In this document: one piece after another, positions 9,033 through 17,386 of the stretch
Layout of the letters: every line of letters starts with the position of its first letter
How positions within the stretch are numbered: the first letter of the stretch is position 1
From: Isotricha intestinalis
Taxonomy: Eukaryota > Ciliophora > Litostomatea > Vestibuliferida > Isotrichidae
DNA: 38,755 bases
NCBI GenBank assembly: GCA_023807065.1
Contig: JAJJLU010000474.1
Location: forward strand, 1 to 38,755
Reading direction: 5' to 3'
Notes under the pieces: generated by a model
What the model saw: the letters and a program-made list of their open reading frames with translations, nothing else
Told to the model about the DNA's origin: nothing
The model's database searches: none
Program-made: the position numbers and the translations under genes

Positions 9033-9689
9033 ATGAAAATTTCTATTCAAACAATAATAATATTAATATCAACAATATCAAAAATAACATCTTCATTATT
9101 ATTTAAAGTAGGTCCATCAACTCAGCAATGTTTTTACGATGAATTTTTTCAAGAAAGCTCTGTAATATTAAAATGGAAAATTTTTACATTATCAAAACAA
9201 GATATATCAGAAATACTAAGATTTGTGTCAATAAGAGTAGTTGATGAAACAAATGCGGTAAAAATTTTTGAAACAAAGATAGTTAATTCAAAACAAAAAA
9301 CTACTTTTACAGTGAAAGAAGAAGGGCAATATAAAATTTGTTTTGAAGTTTCAAATTATGGTAAAAATAAAGGACCAAAAGAACAAATTTTTGCTTATTT
9401 AAAAATTAATAGTGAAAATATGGATGAAATTAAATTAAATGATGTTATTTCTTATGAAGATTTAAATTTATTTACTAATAAAACATATCAAGTTAAATCA
9501 TTAGCTGATATTATTATTAATAATCAAAATGCTCAAATGGATTTAGAAAATGCTTCTTCTAAAGAAACTATTAATAATACTAAATGGTATAAATTAATAA
9601 CTTATATTCAAATTTTTGTTATTTTTATTATTGGAATTATTCAATTATTTAATTTTAAAAGGTTTCTTAATAGTCAACATGTTCTTTAA
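9033..9689 (+). CDS. p24 (emp24/gp25L/TMED) family cargo receptor
   Basis: A 218-residue type I membrane protein with the p24 layout. A signal peptide covers residues 1 to about 21. A GOLD domain follows with C33 and C103, the pair that forms the family's disulphide, and it contains the EGQYKICFEV strand. A luminal helical region spans about 130-180, one membrane segment about 187-208, and a short cytosolic tail FKRFLNSQHVL follows. The aromatic and basic residues just after the membrane match the COPI/COPII-binding tails of the family, although the classical FF pair and KK ending are not perfect. p24 proteins cycle between ER and Golgi and sort secretory and GPI-anchored cargo. The length matches the family (about 200-220). 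The subfamily cannot be assigned by eye. Confidence 0.88.
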   Translation: MKISIQTIIILISTISKITSSLLFKVGPSTQQCFYDEFFQESSVILKWKIFTLSKQDISEILRFVSIRVVDETNAVKIFETKIVNSKQKTTFTVKEEGQYKICFEVSNYGKNKGPKEQIFAYLKINSENMDEIKLNDVISYEDLNLFTNKTYQVKSLADIIINNQNAQMDLENASSKETINNTKWYKLITYIQIFVIFIIGIIQLFNFKRFLNSQHVL

Positions 9690-10181
9690 TATTTTTTAAA
9701 ATTTGATTTTTTTTTTTATTTTATAAAGTTTATTTTTTATTTTTGAAATAAAGTAAAAAAAGTTAATTTAAATATTTTTTTCAAATAAAATAATTTATTT
9801 TAAGTATAATAATATTTAAACAAACAGATTTAATCATACATTTTAATGTTATATTAAATAACTGTTGTATGATTTAGAATATATATATGATATATATATA
9901 AAATATTTTAATTAAACTATTCCTTTAAAGTCATAATTTTTTTTTTGTTTATTTTTGATTATTTTTTTTAAAAAATTACTTTCTTATAAGAAATTTAAAA
10001 ATGATTTTTTGAAAAAATAATAAAATGATTTTTCCAAAAAGAACAAAAAGAATTAAAGTTAAATTTATATTTGAAAAAAAAATAGAATTAAAAAAGTCCT
10101 TTTTTCTTATTTAAAAATTAATATAATAATCATAAGAAGGTTTTCTCATTTAAATATATAATAAAACAAAAAAAGTAAAAA
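9690..10181. other. Intergenic spacer with a weak inverted repeat
   Basis: About 490 bases between two plus-strand genes. A 9-bp inverted repeat, AATCATACA (9832-9840) and TGTATGATT (9866-9874), is followed by a short (AT)n run at about 9881-9899. No ORF or RNA gene is supported. It probably holds the 3' end of the p24 transcript and the promoter of the F-box gene. Confidence 0.4.
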
Positions 10182-12246
10182 ATGAACTCTCAAACTGAAA
10201 AAATATTTTCAAACGAAAATCTTCTATCAATAATTATATCATTCCTATCCATAAACGATATAATAAATTTTACTTCCACTAATAAAAAAATTCAAAAAAA
10301 ACAAAATAAATTATTCAACGAAATATGTAAAAAAATTTACACTTCTTCATACGATGAATATAGTATTTTAAATCAACTTTTAGAAAATAATAATCAAAGA
10401 AAAAATGAAGAATTAAATTATCTAAATTCAAAAATTAATTGGAGAAAATTTTTAGTATGTGGAAAACAAATAGAATTTCTTTATAAGAATTTAAATCTCC
10501 AAAATATAATTTCTTTTAAAGAAGATTCAAAAAACTTTCATATTCAATTATATTCAATTTTAAAAGGTAAGTTCAAATTTTAATTTTTTTATTTTAGAAT
10601 ATTGGTCAATCCCACCTTTAAGAAAAAGAAATTTATATATTGAAAATGAATTAAATACTTCTCATCAAATTTATCTTTATGATTATTTATATGAACAACA
10701 AACTATTTTTGATTTTTATTATTCTCAAATTAAGAACTTAAATGAAAATATTGAAATTAAATGTAGAAAAGAAAATTACTTATTTTCCAATACTTTACAA
10801 AAATATAATTTATTTGAACTTGAAGATGATGATTTAGAAATTTTACAAAATATAAGATTTTATTCTTTACCAAATGAAAATTTCCAATTTTTCAATTTAT
10901 CTCAAGAACAAATGAATAATAAATGTATTTTTTTCGAAAATAATTTCAAAGATTTTTTTCAAGAAATTTACACTTCAAGAATAATAAATAAAGAAGGAAA
11001 TCCTTTAATAACATTATTAATCACATTATATTTAACAATATCTTTTTTTTGTCTTTTTACATATTTAGAAATAGTTAATTTTAAAAATTCGGATTTTTTA
11101 TTATTGGATAATTTTATTAAAAGATATAAATCGTTTGTGGATGGAGCAATATATATAAATAACAACTTAGAAAATTTAAATGTATTAATAAATTTGTTAT
11201 ATGAAAAATTTTTAAATGGTTCTAAATCATTACAACCTAAATTTAGTATTTATAGATTAATGATAATTTTATATAATAGAATTGTAATCAATCCTTTATC
11301 AGAAAATATAATAAAATCAACTTCAAATATTTATGATATATATTTAAAAGAAGAATTAAGGAAAATTGATAATGAAAATCAAATAAATAATTCTTTGTCT
11401 TCAACAAAAGATAATTCATATGAAGATTTGGTAAATAATTTGAGTAATTTAAATGATGACAATACTTGTGAAAATGTTGATTATCAAATTAATCAATTTT
11501 TAGAAAATATTCCTTTAATCTTTGTTGATAGTATTTGTGATGAATATTCAGTCTTTTATATTAATTCAACTTATTTTCCTATATATGGAAATTATAAGAA
11601 ATTACAAGATTCATTTTTAAAAATTACTGTTAATAATTTTAATAAATTTAATTTAATATGTAATTATAAATTTATTGATTTGGTAAAAGAAAATGAGTAT
11701 TTTAATGAAAAATTAATTAATGTAACTAAAATAAATATATATCAATGTATATATAAACAAATTATAAAAGAAAGTTTCATTGAGTTAAAAAATAGTTTAG
11801 ATGATATTAATAATGATAATCGAATTATAAACTTTTTAAAAGATAATAAAAGAGATTTTTATAAATGTAAATATTATTTTTTTTATAAACAGTTAGTCTA
11901 AATAATGAATTTAATGAAATTGTGTCTACAATAAAAAAGGAAAATTCAAAAAATGATGATGATATAAAAATGATTTTTATTAATAAATATTCAAAAAATG
12001 ATTTAATGAAATTTATAGAAGAAAATGTAAATATATTTTTATAATTGTTTTTAATAAAATATTTAGAATGAATGGATAAGAAATTTATACGAAGAACAAA
12101 CTGAAGAAGATGAAAATGTAATGAAGGAAACTAAAAGAAGAAATATTTTATTTACGAAAAAAATTTATAATCAAAAACTTTGGACATTCAATTTTAATAG
12201 TAATTTAGAACAAGTATTGGATTTAATAAGTCCTATTGATTTATGA
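10182..12246 (+). CDS. F-box protein, four exons
   Basis: The gene is split by three tiny introns. Exons are 10182-10566, 10598-11866, 11893-12026 and 12067-12246; joined they give 655 residues ending at TGA, with phase preserved at every junction. All three introns start GTAA (GTAAGT or GTAAAT) and end in CAG or TAG. The N-terminus (about 8-50) has the F-box pattern: LLSIIISFLSINDIINFTSTNKKI. A second F-box-protein hallmark follows, NWRKFLVCGKQIEFLY. F-box proteins link substrates to SKP1-cullin ubiquitin ligases; a cullin gene lies 3 kb away, though linkage means little in eukaryotes. The remaining 500 residues are Asn/Leu-rich, with no WD40 or LRR repeats, so the substrate is unknown. Read without splicing, the gene looks like two unrelated ORFs. 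Confidence 0.78.
10567..10597 (+). other. Intron 1 of the F-box gene, 31 nt
   Basis: GTAAGT donor and TTTTAG acceptor. Removal joins ...SILK to EYWSIPPLRKR in frame and bypasses the TAA at 10581-10583. The downstream exon then runs open for 1.27 kb, in frame with the next large ORF, which strongly supports the junction. Confidence 0.85.
11867..11892 (+). other. Intron 2 of the F-box gene, 26 nt
   Basis: GTAAAT donor and AACAG acceptor, only 26 nt long. Splicing restores the frame (phase 1) and continues as SLNNEFNEIVSTIKKEN, avoiding the TAA at 11899-11901. Confidence 0.75.
12027..12066 (+). other. Intron 3 of the F-box gene, 40 nt
   Basis: GTAAAT donor and ATTTAG acceptor, phase 0. It joins ...MKFIEEN to NEWIRNLYEEQTEE and removes a TAA that immediately follows the donor. 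The last exon is 60 codons and ends in TGA. Confidence 0.75.
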
Positions 12247-12456
12247 ATAAATGTAATCATTTATTATTATTAGTTTAAATATTATTTTATTGGGTCATGA
12301 CATTTAAAAAAAAGGAAAAAATTTATATCATAATATTTTTTTATAAACAATATATTATAATTTATTATTTGATAAAAATAACAAAAAAAAAGAAAATGAA
12401 TTGAACATTAAAATAAAAATAAAAAAAATAACAATAAAATAAAATATTTTAATAAA

Positions 12457-13593
12457 ATGGAAAACAATAAAGTTTTAGAAATGTTTGATTCAATTCCGAA
12501 ATTTGAAACTTATTCAAAATATAGTTTATCTCTTCATAGAATATTTAAAAATAATAGCTTAAAGCATTTAATTAAAGATTTAAAATCTCCAAAAAAATTA
12601 AATGAATGTGGAAATGAAAAAAATAAAAAAGGATTATCTCAAGGAAAATCATATTTAAATAATATAAATGATATGGAAGACCAAATGTTAATAAAAGTTA
12701 AAGAAAATGAAAATGAAGATTTTTTTGATGTTAAATTTGATAATAAAAAAAAAATGAAAAAAAATAAATCTTTTAAAGAAATAAGAAAAATTATTCCGAA
12801 AAAAAAAAATGTACTCCCAGATTATCCAGATCCATATAAATATGATCCTAATTATAATTCAATATATAAAAATGTTCCTTCTGTTAAATTTATTATTCCT
12901 ATTAATTATATAAAAAAAAAGAAAGAGAAAGAAGAATTAAAAGTTGAAACTTTAGAAAAAAAGAAAAAAAAAAAACATAATAAAATCCCAAATATAAAAC
13001 CAAGTATAATGTTAACAGAAATAGAAATACAAAATACAATGCCAAATTTGAAAAGAAGTGGTAGTACATTAAATAATAATATTTATAGTCATATAAATTT
13101 AACAACAAATACTAATGAAAATATAAATAATAAAAATAATACTACTATAAATCATACAGAAGGAAAATTAAATAAAAGTAAAAGTCAAAGTAAATATAAA
13201 AAATTATTACCTCCTATAACAAAAGAAAATCATGCTTTAAAATTTAGTCAATATACATGGAGAAAATTTATTATTCCTAAAAATATTGATAAATTAACAT
13301 ATTTAGAACCAATAAATTATTTAGAAAATATTAAAAAAGTGATTGATTTTAATAAAATGAATCCTAGAAGTGAATTAATTAATAATCCTTCTAATTTAGA
13401 TAATCCTTCCATTTGTTATTATCAACCTAAATATTCATTTATTGAAAAAAATCCTTTTTTTGTTTCTTTTGGAAATATTAATGAAAATAAAAAAAATAAA
13501 AAGTTCTTATTAAAAAAACTTTGGGGATCGTATAATTTAACTAGTGATTATCAATTAGTCGATAATGATAAATTAAATCATGTTAAAAATTAA
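12457..13593 (+). CDS. Basic protein with STPG-like motifs, probably ciliary
   Basis: A 378-residue Lys/Asn-rich soluble protein. Two short segments resemble the Pro-Gly-Pro/YxPxY repeats of STPG-type and related axonemal proteins: DYPDPYKYDPNYNSIYKNVP (about 126-145), followed by SVKFIIP, and a C-terminal SICYYQPKYSFIEKNPFFVS (about 324-343). Such motifs occur in microtubule-associated proteins of cilia and flagella, including inner-lumen proteins. Several poly-Lys clusters separate them. No enzymatic domain or membrane segment is present. The ciliary role is inferred from motif resemblance only. It lies just downstream of the F-box gene on the same strand, with about 210 bases between them. 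Confidence 0.68.
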   Translation: MENNKVLEMFDSIPKFETYSKYSLSLHRIFKNNSLKHLIKDLKSPKKLNECGNEKNKKGLSQGKSYLNNINDMEDQMLIKVKENENEDFFDVKFDNKKKMKKNKSFKEIRKIIPKKKNVLPDYPDPYKYDPNYNSIYKNVPSVKFIIPINYIKKKKEKEELKVETLEKKKKKKHNKIPNIKPSIMLTEIEIQNTMPNLKRSGSTLNNNIYSHINLTTNTNENINNKNNTTINHTEGKLNKSKSQSKYKKLLPPITKENHALKFSQYTWRKFIIPKNIDKLTYLEPINYLENIKKVIDFNKMNPRSELINNPSNLDNPSICYYQPKYSFIEKNPFFVSFGNINENKKNKKFLLKKLWGSYNLTSDYQLVDNDKLNHVKN

Positions 13594-13688
13594 TAATAGT
13601 TATATATTATTGTTTATAAGAGTATTTATATATTTATAATATTTTAAATAGACATGTAAGTAAATGAATAAAATTTTTTTTCTAAGAT

Positions 13689-14606
13689 TTAAAATTCTTC
13701 TATATAATTATTATCAATTAAATTATTTAATGTATTATTTTCTACATTAATTTCTTTTTTAAAATTAATATAATCATCATAAAAAGACCAAATAATAATA
13801 TATCTAGAATTATTTCCTTGTTGAATTGTTTTTTTCTCTAAAAATTTAATGTCTTTCAATTTTTTAATAACACTGTAAATTTTTTTCATATTATTTTTTC
13901 TACCTATTAAAGTAGAAAACAAAAAAATATTATTTCTAAATAAATAACTTTCTTTAATCATTTCTTTAATGAAAAATATTTCTCCTCCTTCACAATAAAC
14001 TTCATTATAATTATATTCATTATCAGTAAATAAATTATCTTTTTTTTCTTCATGATTAATATCAAAAAAAGGAGGATTGCAAATAGAACAAAAATATTTA
14101 TTTTTAAAGTTAATAATATTTTCAAATATTTTTTTATTATTATTTTGTTTTATAATTAAAATATCATTTTCTAAATTATTTTCTTTTAAAATTTTTCTTC
14201 CTATATTAATTGCTTCATCATTAATTTCACTTCCAATAAATTTCCAATTAAATATTTTATAACCTAATAAAGGATAAATTATATTTGCTCCAGTTCCAAT
14301 ATCAACTAAAATTTTATTTTCTCCTTTATCTATTTTTTTCTTTTTAAATACTTTATTTATATAATTTAAATAATTATATCTTGAAGTTAAAGTTGGAATT
14401 AAATAATTTTCTGGTATTTCATAATATATTATATTTAAATATTTATTTAATAATGTTTTAACAAGTTCTCTTAAAGCATTTGGATTTTTCCAATTAATAG
14501 AATAACCACCGTATTTATTAATAAAAACAAATTTTTTAAAATCTGAAAATTCTTCAGATAACAATTTAAAATTTGGATTTAAAAATTCATCTGAATTAAA
14601 ATTCAT
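13689..14606 (-). CDS. METTL16: METTL16/RlmF-type m6A RNA methyltransferase
   Basis: A 305-residue class I SAM-dependent methyltransferase. It has the family N-terminal block (LRELVKTLLNKYLN, then IPENYLIPTLTSRYNYLNYI), which matches the LIPT-x-RLNYIHW region of METTL16. The SAM-binding motif I is VDIGTGANIIYPLLG (residues 101-115) and the catalytic NPPF motif is at 177-180 in CSICNPPFFD. The family methylates adenine N6, in U6 snRNA and hairpins in eukaryotes and in 23S rRNA in bacteria (RlmF). The protein ends soon after the catalytic domain, so the C-terminal vertebrate-conserved regions of animal METTL16 are absent; this is the usual form in simpler eukaryotes. U6 snRNA is the likely substrate, by homology. 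It is convergent with the upstream gene and divergent from the dynein light chain, with 82 bases between starts. Confidence 0.88.
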   Translation of the reverse strand: MNFNSDEFLNPNFKLLSEEFSDFKKFVFINKYGGYSINWKNPNALRELVKTLLNKYLNIIYYEIPENYLIPTLTSRYNYLNYINKVFKKKKIDKGENKILVDIGTGANIIYPLLGYKIFNWKFIGSEINDEAINIGRKILKENNLENDILIIKQNNNKKIFENIINFKNKYFCSICNPPFFDINHEEKKDNLFTDNEYNYNEVYCEGGEIFFIKEMIKESYLFRNNIFLFSTLIGRKNNMKKIYSVIKKLKDIKFLEKKTIQQGNNSRYIIIWSFYDDYINFKKEINVENNTLNNLIDNNYIEEF

Positions 14607-14688
14607 ATTTAAATTAAAAATATTAAAATGTTCTTAAAAAAAAAATAGAATTTTAAAAATAAATTTTTCAAATAAAATTTCCATAAAA

Positions 14689-14997
14689 ATGTTTCCAAAT
14701 CAACAAAATCAATATCAGCCAAAATTTAACTTATTAGCAAAAGGAAAAGGAATAGATCAAACAGAATATGTGACAATAATAAAAAGCGCAATAAATTCTT
14801 ATTTAAATAGAGCAAATCCTTTATCAACTGCAACTGCAAATTCAATTAAAAATGGAATTGGAGGTGAATGGTTTGTTTTTGTTTGTCCTGTTGATGTTAC
14901 TAATTATGATTTTAATTTAAGTATTGTAACTGGATCTGATTTTCTTTCTTTTACTGTTGATCATTTACATTTTCAAGTTTGTAGAATTAAAGATTAG
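14689..14997 (+). CDS. Divergent LC8-type dynein light chain
   Basis: A 102-residue protein with the size and fold pattern of the LC8/DYNLL family: two predicted N-terminal helices (EYVTIIKSAINSYLNRA and TANSIKNG), then a beta-rich half containing GGEWFVFVCP, YDFNLSIVTGSDFLSF and FQVCRI. LC8 proteins are homodimeric hubs in dynein intermediate-chain complexes and radial spokes. The GGEWFVFV variant is, to my knowledge, typical of divergent LC8-like light chains in ciliates rather than of canonical LC8, so partner specificity may differ. It ends in TAG, a clear use of that codon as a stop. Roadblock or Tctex families fit less well. Confidence 0.7.
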   Translation: MFPNQQNQYQPKFNLLAKGKGIDQTEYVTIIKSAINSYLNRANPLSTATANSIKNGIGGEWFVFVCPVDVTNYDFNLSIVTGSDFLSFTVDHLHFQVCRIKD

Positions 14998-15085
14998 AAA
15001 TTTTTTTTTTCTTATAAATTTTATTATAAAATTTATTAGAGTTTTTAAATTGAATTTTTTTATTTTTTTTATTCTTATTTAAAAA

Positions 15086-17308
15086 ATGAATTCTGAGTTG
15101 AAAAATTCAAAAAAAAATTTGGTTATTCAATTTAATGTTCAAGAAATTTTTAAAGAACCTAATAAAGAATATTTAGAAGAAGAATGGCAGAAAATAACAT
15201 CTAATTTTATAAACATATTAAAAGAAGGAAAATCACAATTAGTTTTTCAAGAATTATATAATAATATAAATGATTTATTATTTTATGAAGTTTCAACAAC
15301 AACAAAAGTATTTATTGAAAATGTTTTAGTTAATTATGCTTCAGAAATTAAAATAAAATTAGATGAAATTATGAATGAAGATAAAGAAAAATTTTTTGAT
15401 AATTTTAATAATATTTGGTTTAATGTGGTTAAAAATTTTAATGTTTTAAGAAAAATAACTAATAGATATGAAAAAAAAATTTATGGTAATATTCAAAAAA
15501 ATAATGTTTATGCAATTTTTCTTGATTCTTTAAAAGAAGGTTTAAAAAGAAATAATAATTTAAAAACACTAAATTCTATGATTCAAATTACAAATGAAAA
15601 TATAAATAACTTTAGAAAAAAAATAATTCATAAAGAAATAAATTTTGAAAAAGGAAAAATAGAAGAATTTTTATCAAAAATTAAATTAGTGATTAATTTT
15701 CTTTCTGAAAGTGGATTATATAAAGAATATTTTAATAAATCTTTTTTAGATGATTCTAAAAAATTTTATGATGAAAACACCAAAAAAATAATTCAAGATA
15801 AAAATTTAGAAGATTATATTTCTTATGTAGATTTAGTTTTTTCTTTGGAAAAAACTTTAATTTTGGATTATTTAAATGAAATAAGTTTAAAGTCTTTAGA
15901 AAATGAATTAAATAATATTTTATTAAAAGATAAAAGTAAAATAATTTTTGATAAATTTTTCTTTCAAAATAAAAAAGAAATTTTTTCAGAAAATTTTCCT
16001 TTAATGAAAAAAATATTTTTACTTTTCAAAGGAATAAAAATAGAAGATGAAATAAAAAAAAGATTTAATGATTATATTCAAAAATGTTCAGAAAAAATAT
16101 ATGATTTATATAATTCAAATTATTTTGAATTATATAATAAGTTAATATTACTTAAAACAAATGTAAATAACTTTGTTTCAATATCTTTTTTAAATGAAGA
16201 AAAATTTAAATCTTTATCCAAAGAAAGTTTAACAAAAGCTTTAAATAAAAAACCAAATTTTATAACAGATATATTTAGTAGATATATAGATTATGTTTTA
16301 ACAGTTTTAGCAAAGAAAGAAAAAATAGACAAATTAAAAGAAAGAATTGATGAATTTATAATATTATTTAAATTAATAGAAAATAAGGATATGTTTGAAC
16401 ATTTCTTTATAAAAAGATTAGCAAATACTTGTTTATATAATTTAAATATAAGTGAAGAATTACAAAATTATTTAATTGAACAATTAAAATATGAATGTGG
16501 TAATATCTTTGTTAGTAAAAGTCAAGAAATGATTTCTGATGTTAAATTAAGTGAAGAATTAAATACTTTATTTAATTCAAATAATCAAAATTTACAAAAA
16601 CAAAAAATTAAATATAATTTCTATGTTTATTCTAATTATTCTTGGCCAATTGATACTATTATATCAGGTAATATTAATAATGATATTTCTTTTATACAAA
16701 AAGAATTTTATAATTTTTATAAAAACAAAAATTCTGGAAAAACTCTTAAATGGCATTTACCTTATTGTTCTTCAGAAATAGAATTTTTAAGTAATGATAA
16801 AAAAAATTATTTAATTAAAGGAAATGGAATACATACAATAATATTATTAAATTTTAAAAAGAATAAATTAAATTTATCTTTAAATGATTTAGTGAAATTA
16901 ACTAAATTAGATAAAGATATTTTAAAATTAAATTTAGATGATATTACAAATATTAAATTATTAAATTATGATAGTAATAAAAAAATATATTCTTTAAATT
17001 TAAATTTTAAAAACTCAAATAAAGAAATTAATTTAATTCATGTTAATATAGAAAATACTTCGATTAAAGAAAATGAAAAAATTGAAAAAAAAACTAATGA
17101 AGATAGAAAACCTGTTGTTGATTGTTATTTAATGAAAGTTTTAAAACAAAAAAAAGTCATGAATAGAAATGATTTAATTGAAGAAGTTTTAAAAAAACTC
17201 CCATTTCAAAGTGATAAAGAATTTGTTATTAAAAGATTAGAACAATTAATTTCAAGTAAATATATTTCTCCTGATGAAAAAGATAATAATTTAGTTAAAT
17301 ATTGTTAA
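15086..17308 (+). CDS. Cullin, CUL3/CUL4-like ubiquitin-ligase scaffold
   Basis: A complete 740-residue cullin, the usual length. Cullin repeats fill about 1-400 and include SGLYKEYFNKSFLDDSKKFY and the LEDYISYVDLVFSLEKTLI helix, close to the CUL4/CUL3 pattern. The cullin-homology domain, which binds the RING protein RBX1, follows with the YSWP motif near 518 and SGKTLKWHLPYCSSEIEF. The C-terminal winged helix (about 674-740) holds VLKQKK, aligned with the IMKMRK neddylation site, so K687 is the predicted NEDD8 acceptor. Cullins bridge adaptor-substrate modules and RBX1-E2 in the cytosol and nucleus. Which adaptor it uses (DDB1, BTB protein or SKP1) cannot be told by eye. It is followed 78 bases later by the TRAPPC11-like gene. 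Confidence 0.9.
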   Translation: MNSELKNSKKNLVIQFNVQEIFKEPNKEYLEEEWQKITSNFINILKEGKSQLVFQELYNNINDLLFYEVSTTTKVFIENVLVNYASEIKIKLDEIMNEDKEKFFDNFNNIWFNVVKNFNVLRKITNRYEKKIYGNIQKNNVYAIFLDSLKEGLKRNNNLKTLNSMIQITNENINNFRKKIIHKEINFEKGKIEEFLSKIKLVINFLSESGLYKEYFNKSFLDDSKKFYDENTKKIIQDKNLEDYISYVDLVFSLEKTLILDYLNEISLKSLENELNNILLKDKSKIIFDKFFFQNKKEIFSENFPLMKKIFLLFKGIKIEDEIKKRFNDYIQKCSEKIYDLYNSNYFELYNKLILLKTNVNNFVSISFLNEEKFKSLSKESLTKALNKKPNFITDIFSRYIDYVLTVLAKKEKIDKLKERIDEFIILFKLIENKDMFEHFFIKRLANTCLYNLNISEELQNYLIEQLKYECGNIFVSKSQEMISDVKLSEELNTLFNSNNQNLQKQKIKYNFYVYSNYSWPIDTIISGNINNDISFIQKEFYNFYKNKNSGKTLKWHLPYCSSEIEFLSNDKKNYLIKGNGIHTIILLNFKKNKLNLSLNDLVKLTKLDKDILKLNLDDITNIKLLNYDSNKKIYSLNLNFKNSNKEINLIHVNIENTSIKENEKIEKKTNEDRKPVVDCYLMKVLKQKKVMNRNDLIEEVLKKLPFQSDKEFVIKRLEQLISSKYISPDEKDNNLVKYC

Positions 17309-17386
17309 AATAAATTTAAAAAAAAAAATTAAATTTCCATTTTTTAAATATTTAATTTTAATATTTTTTTATTTCAAAAAAAAAAG

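Noticed and set aside
10912..11901. A separate 329-residue gene starting at 10912
   Set aside because: The frame continues upstream without a stop to the 31-nt intron and joins the F-box exon in phase; the Met is internal.
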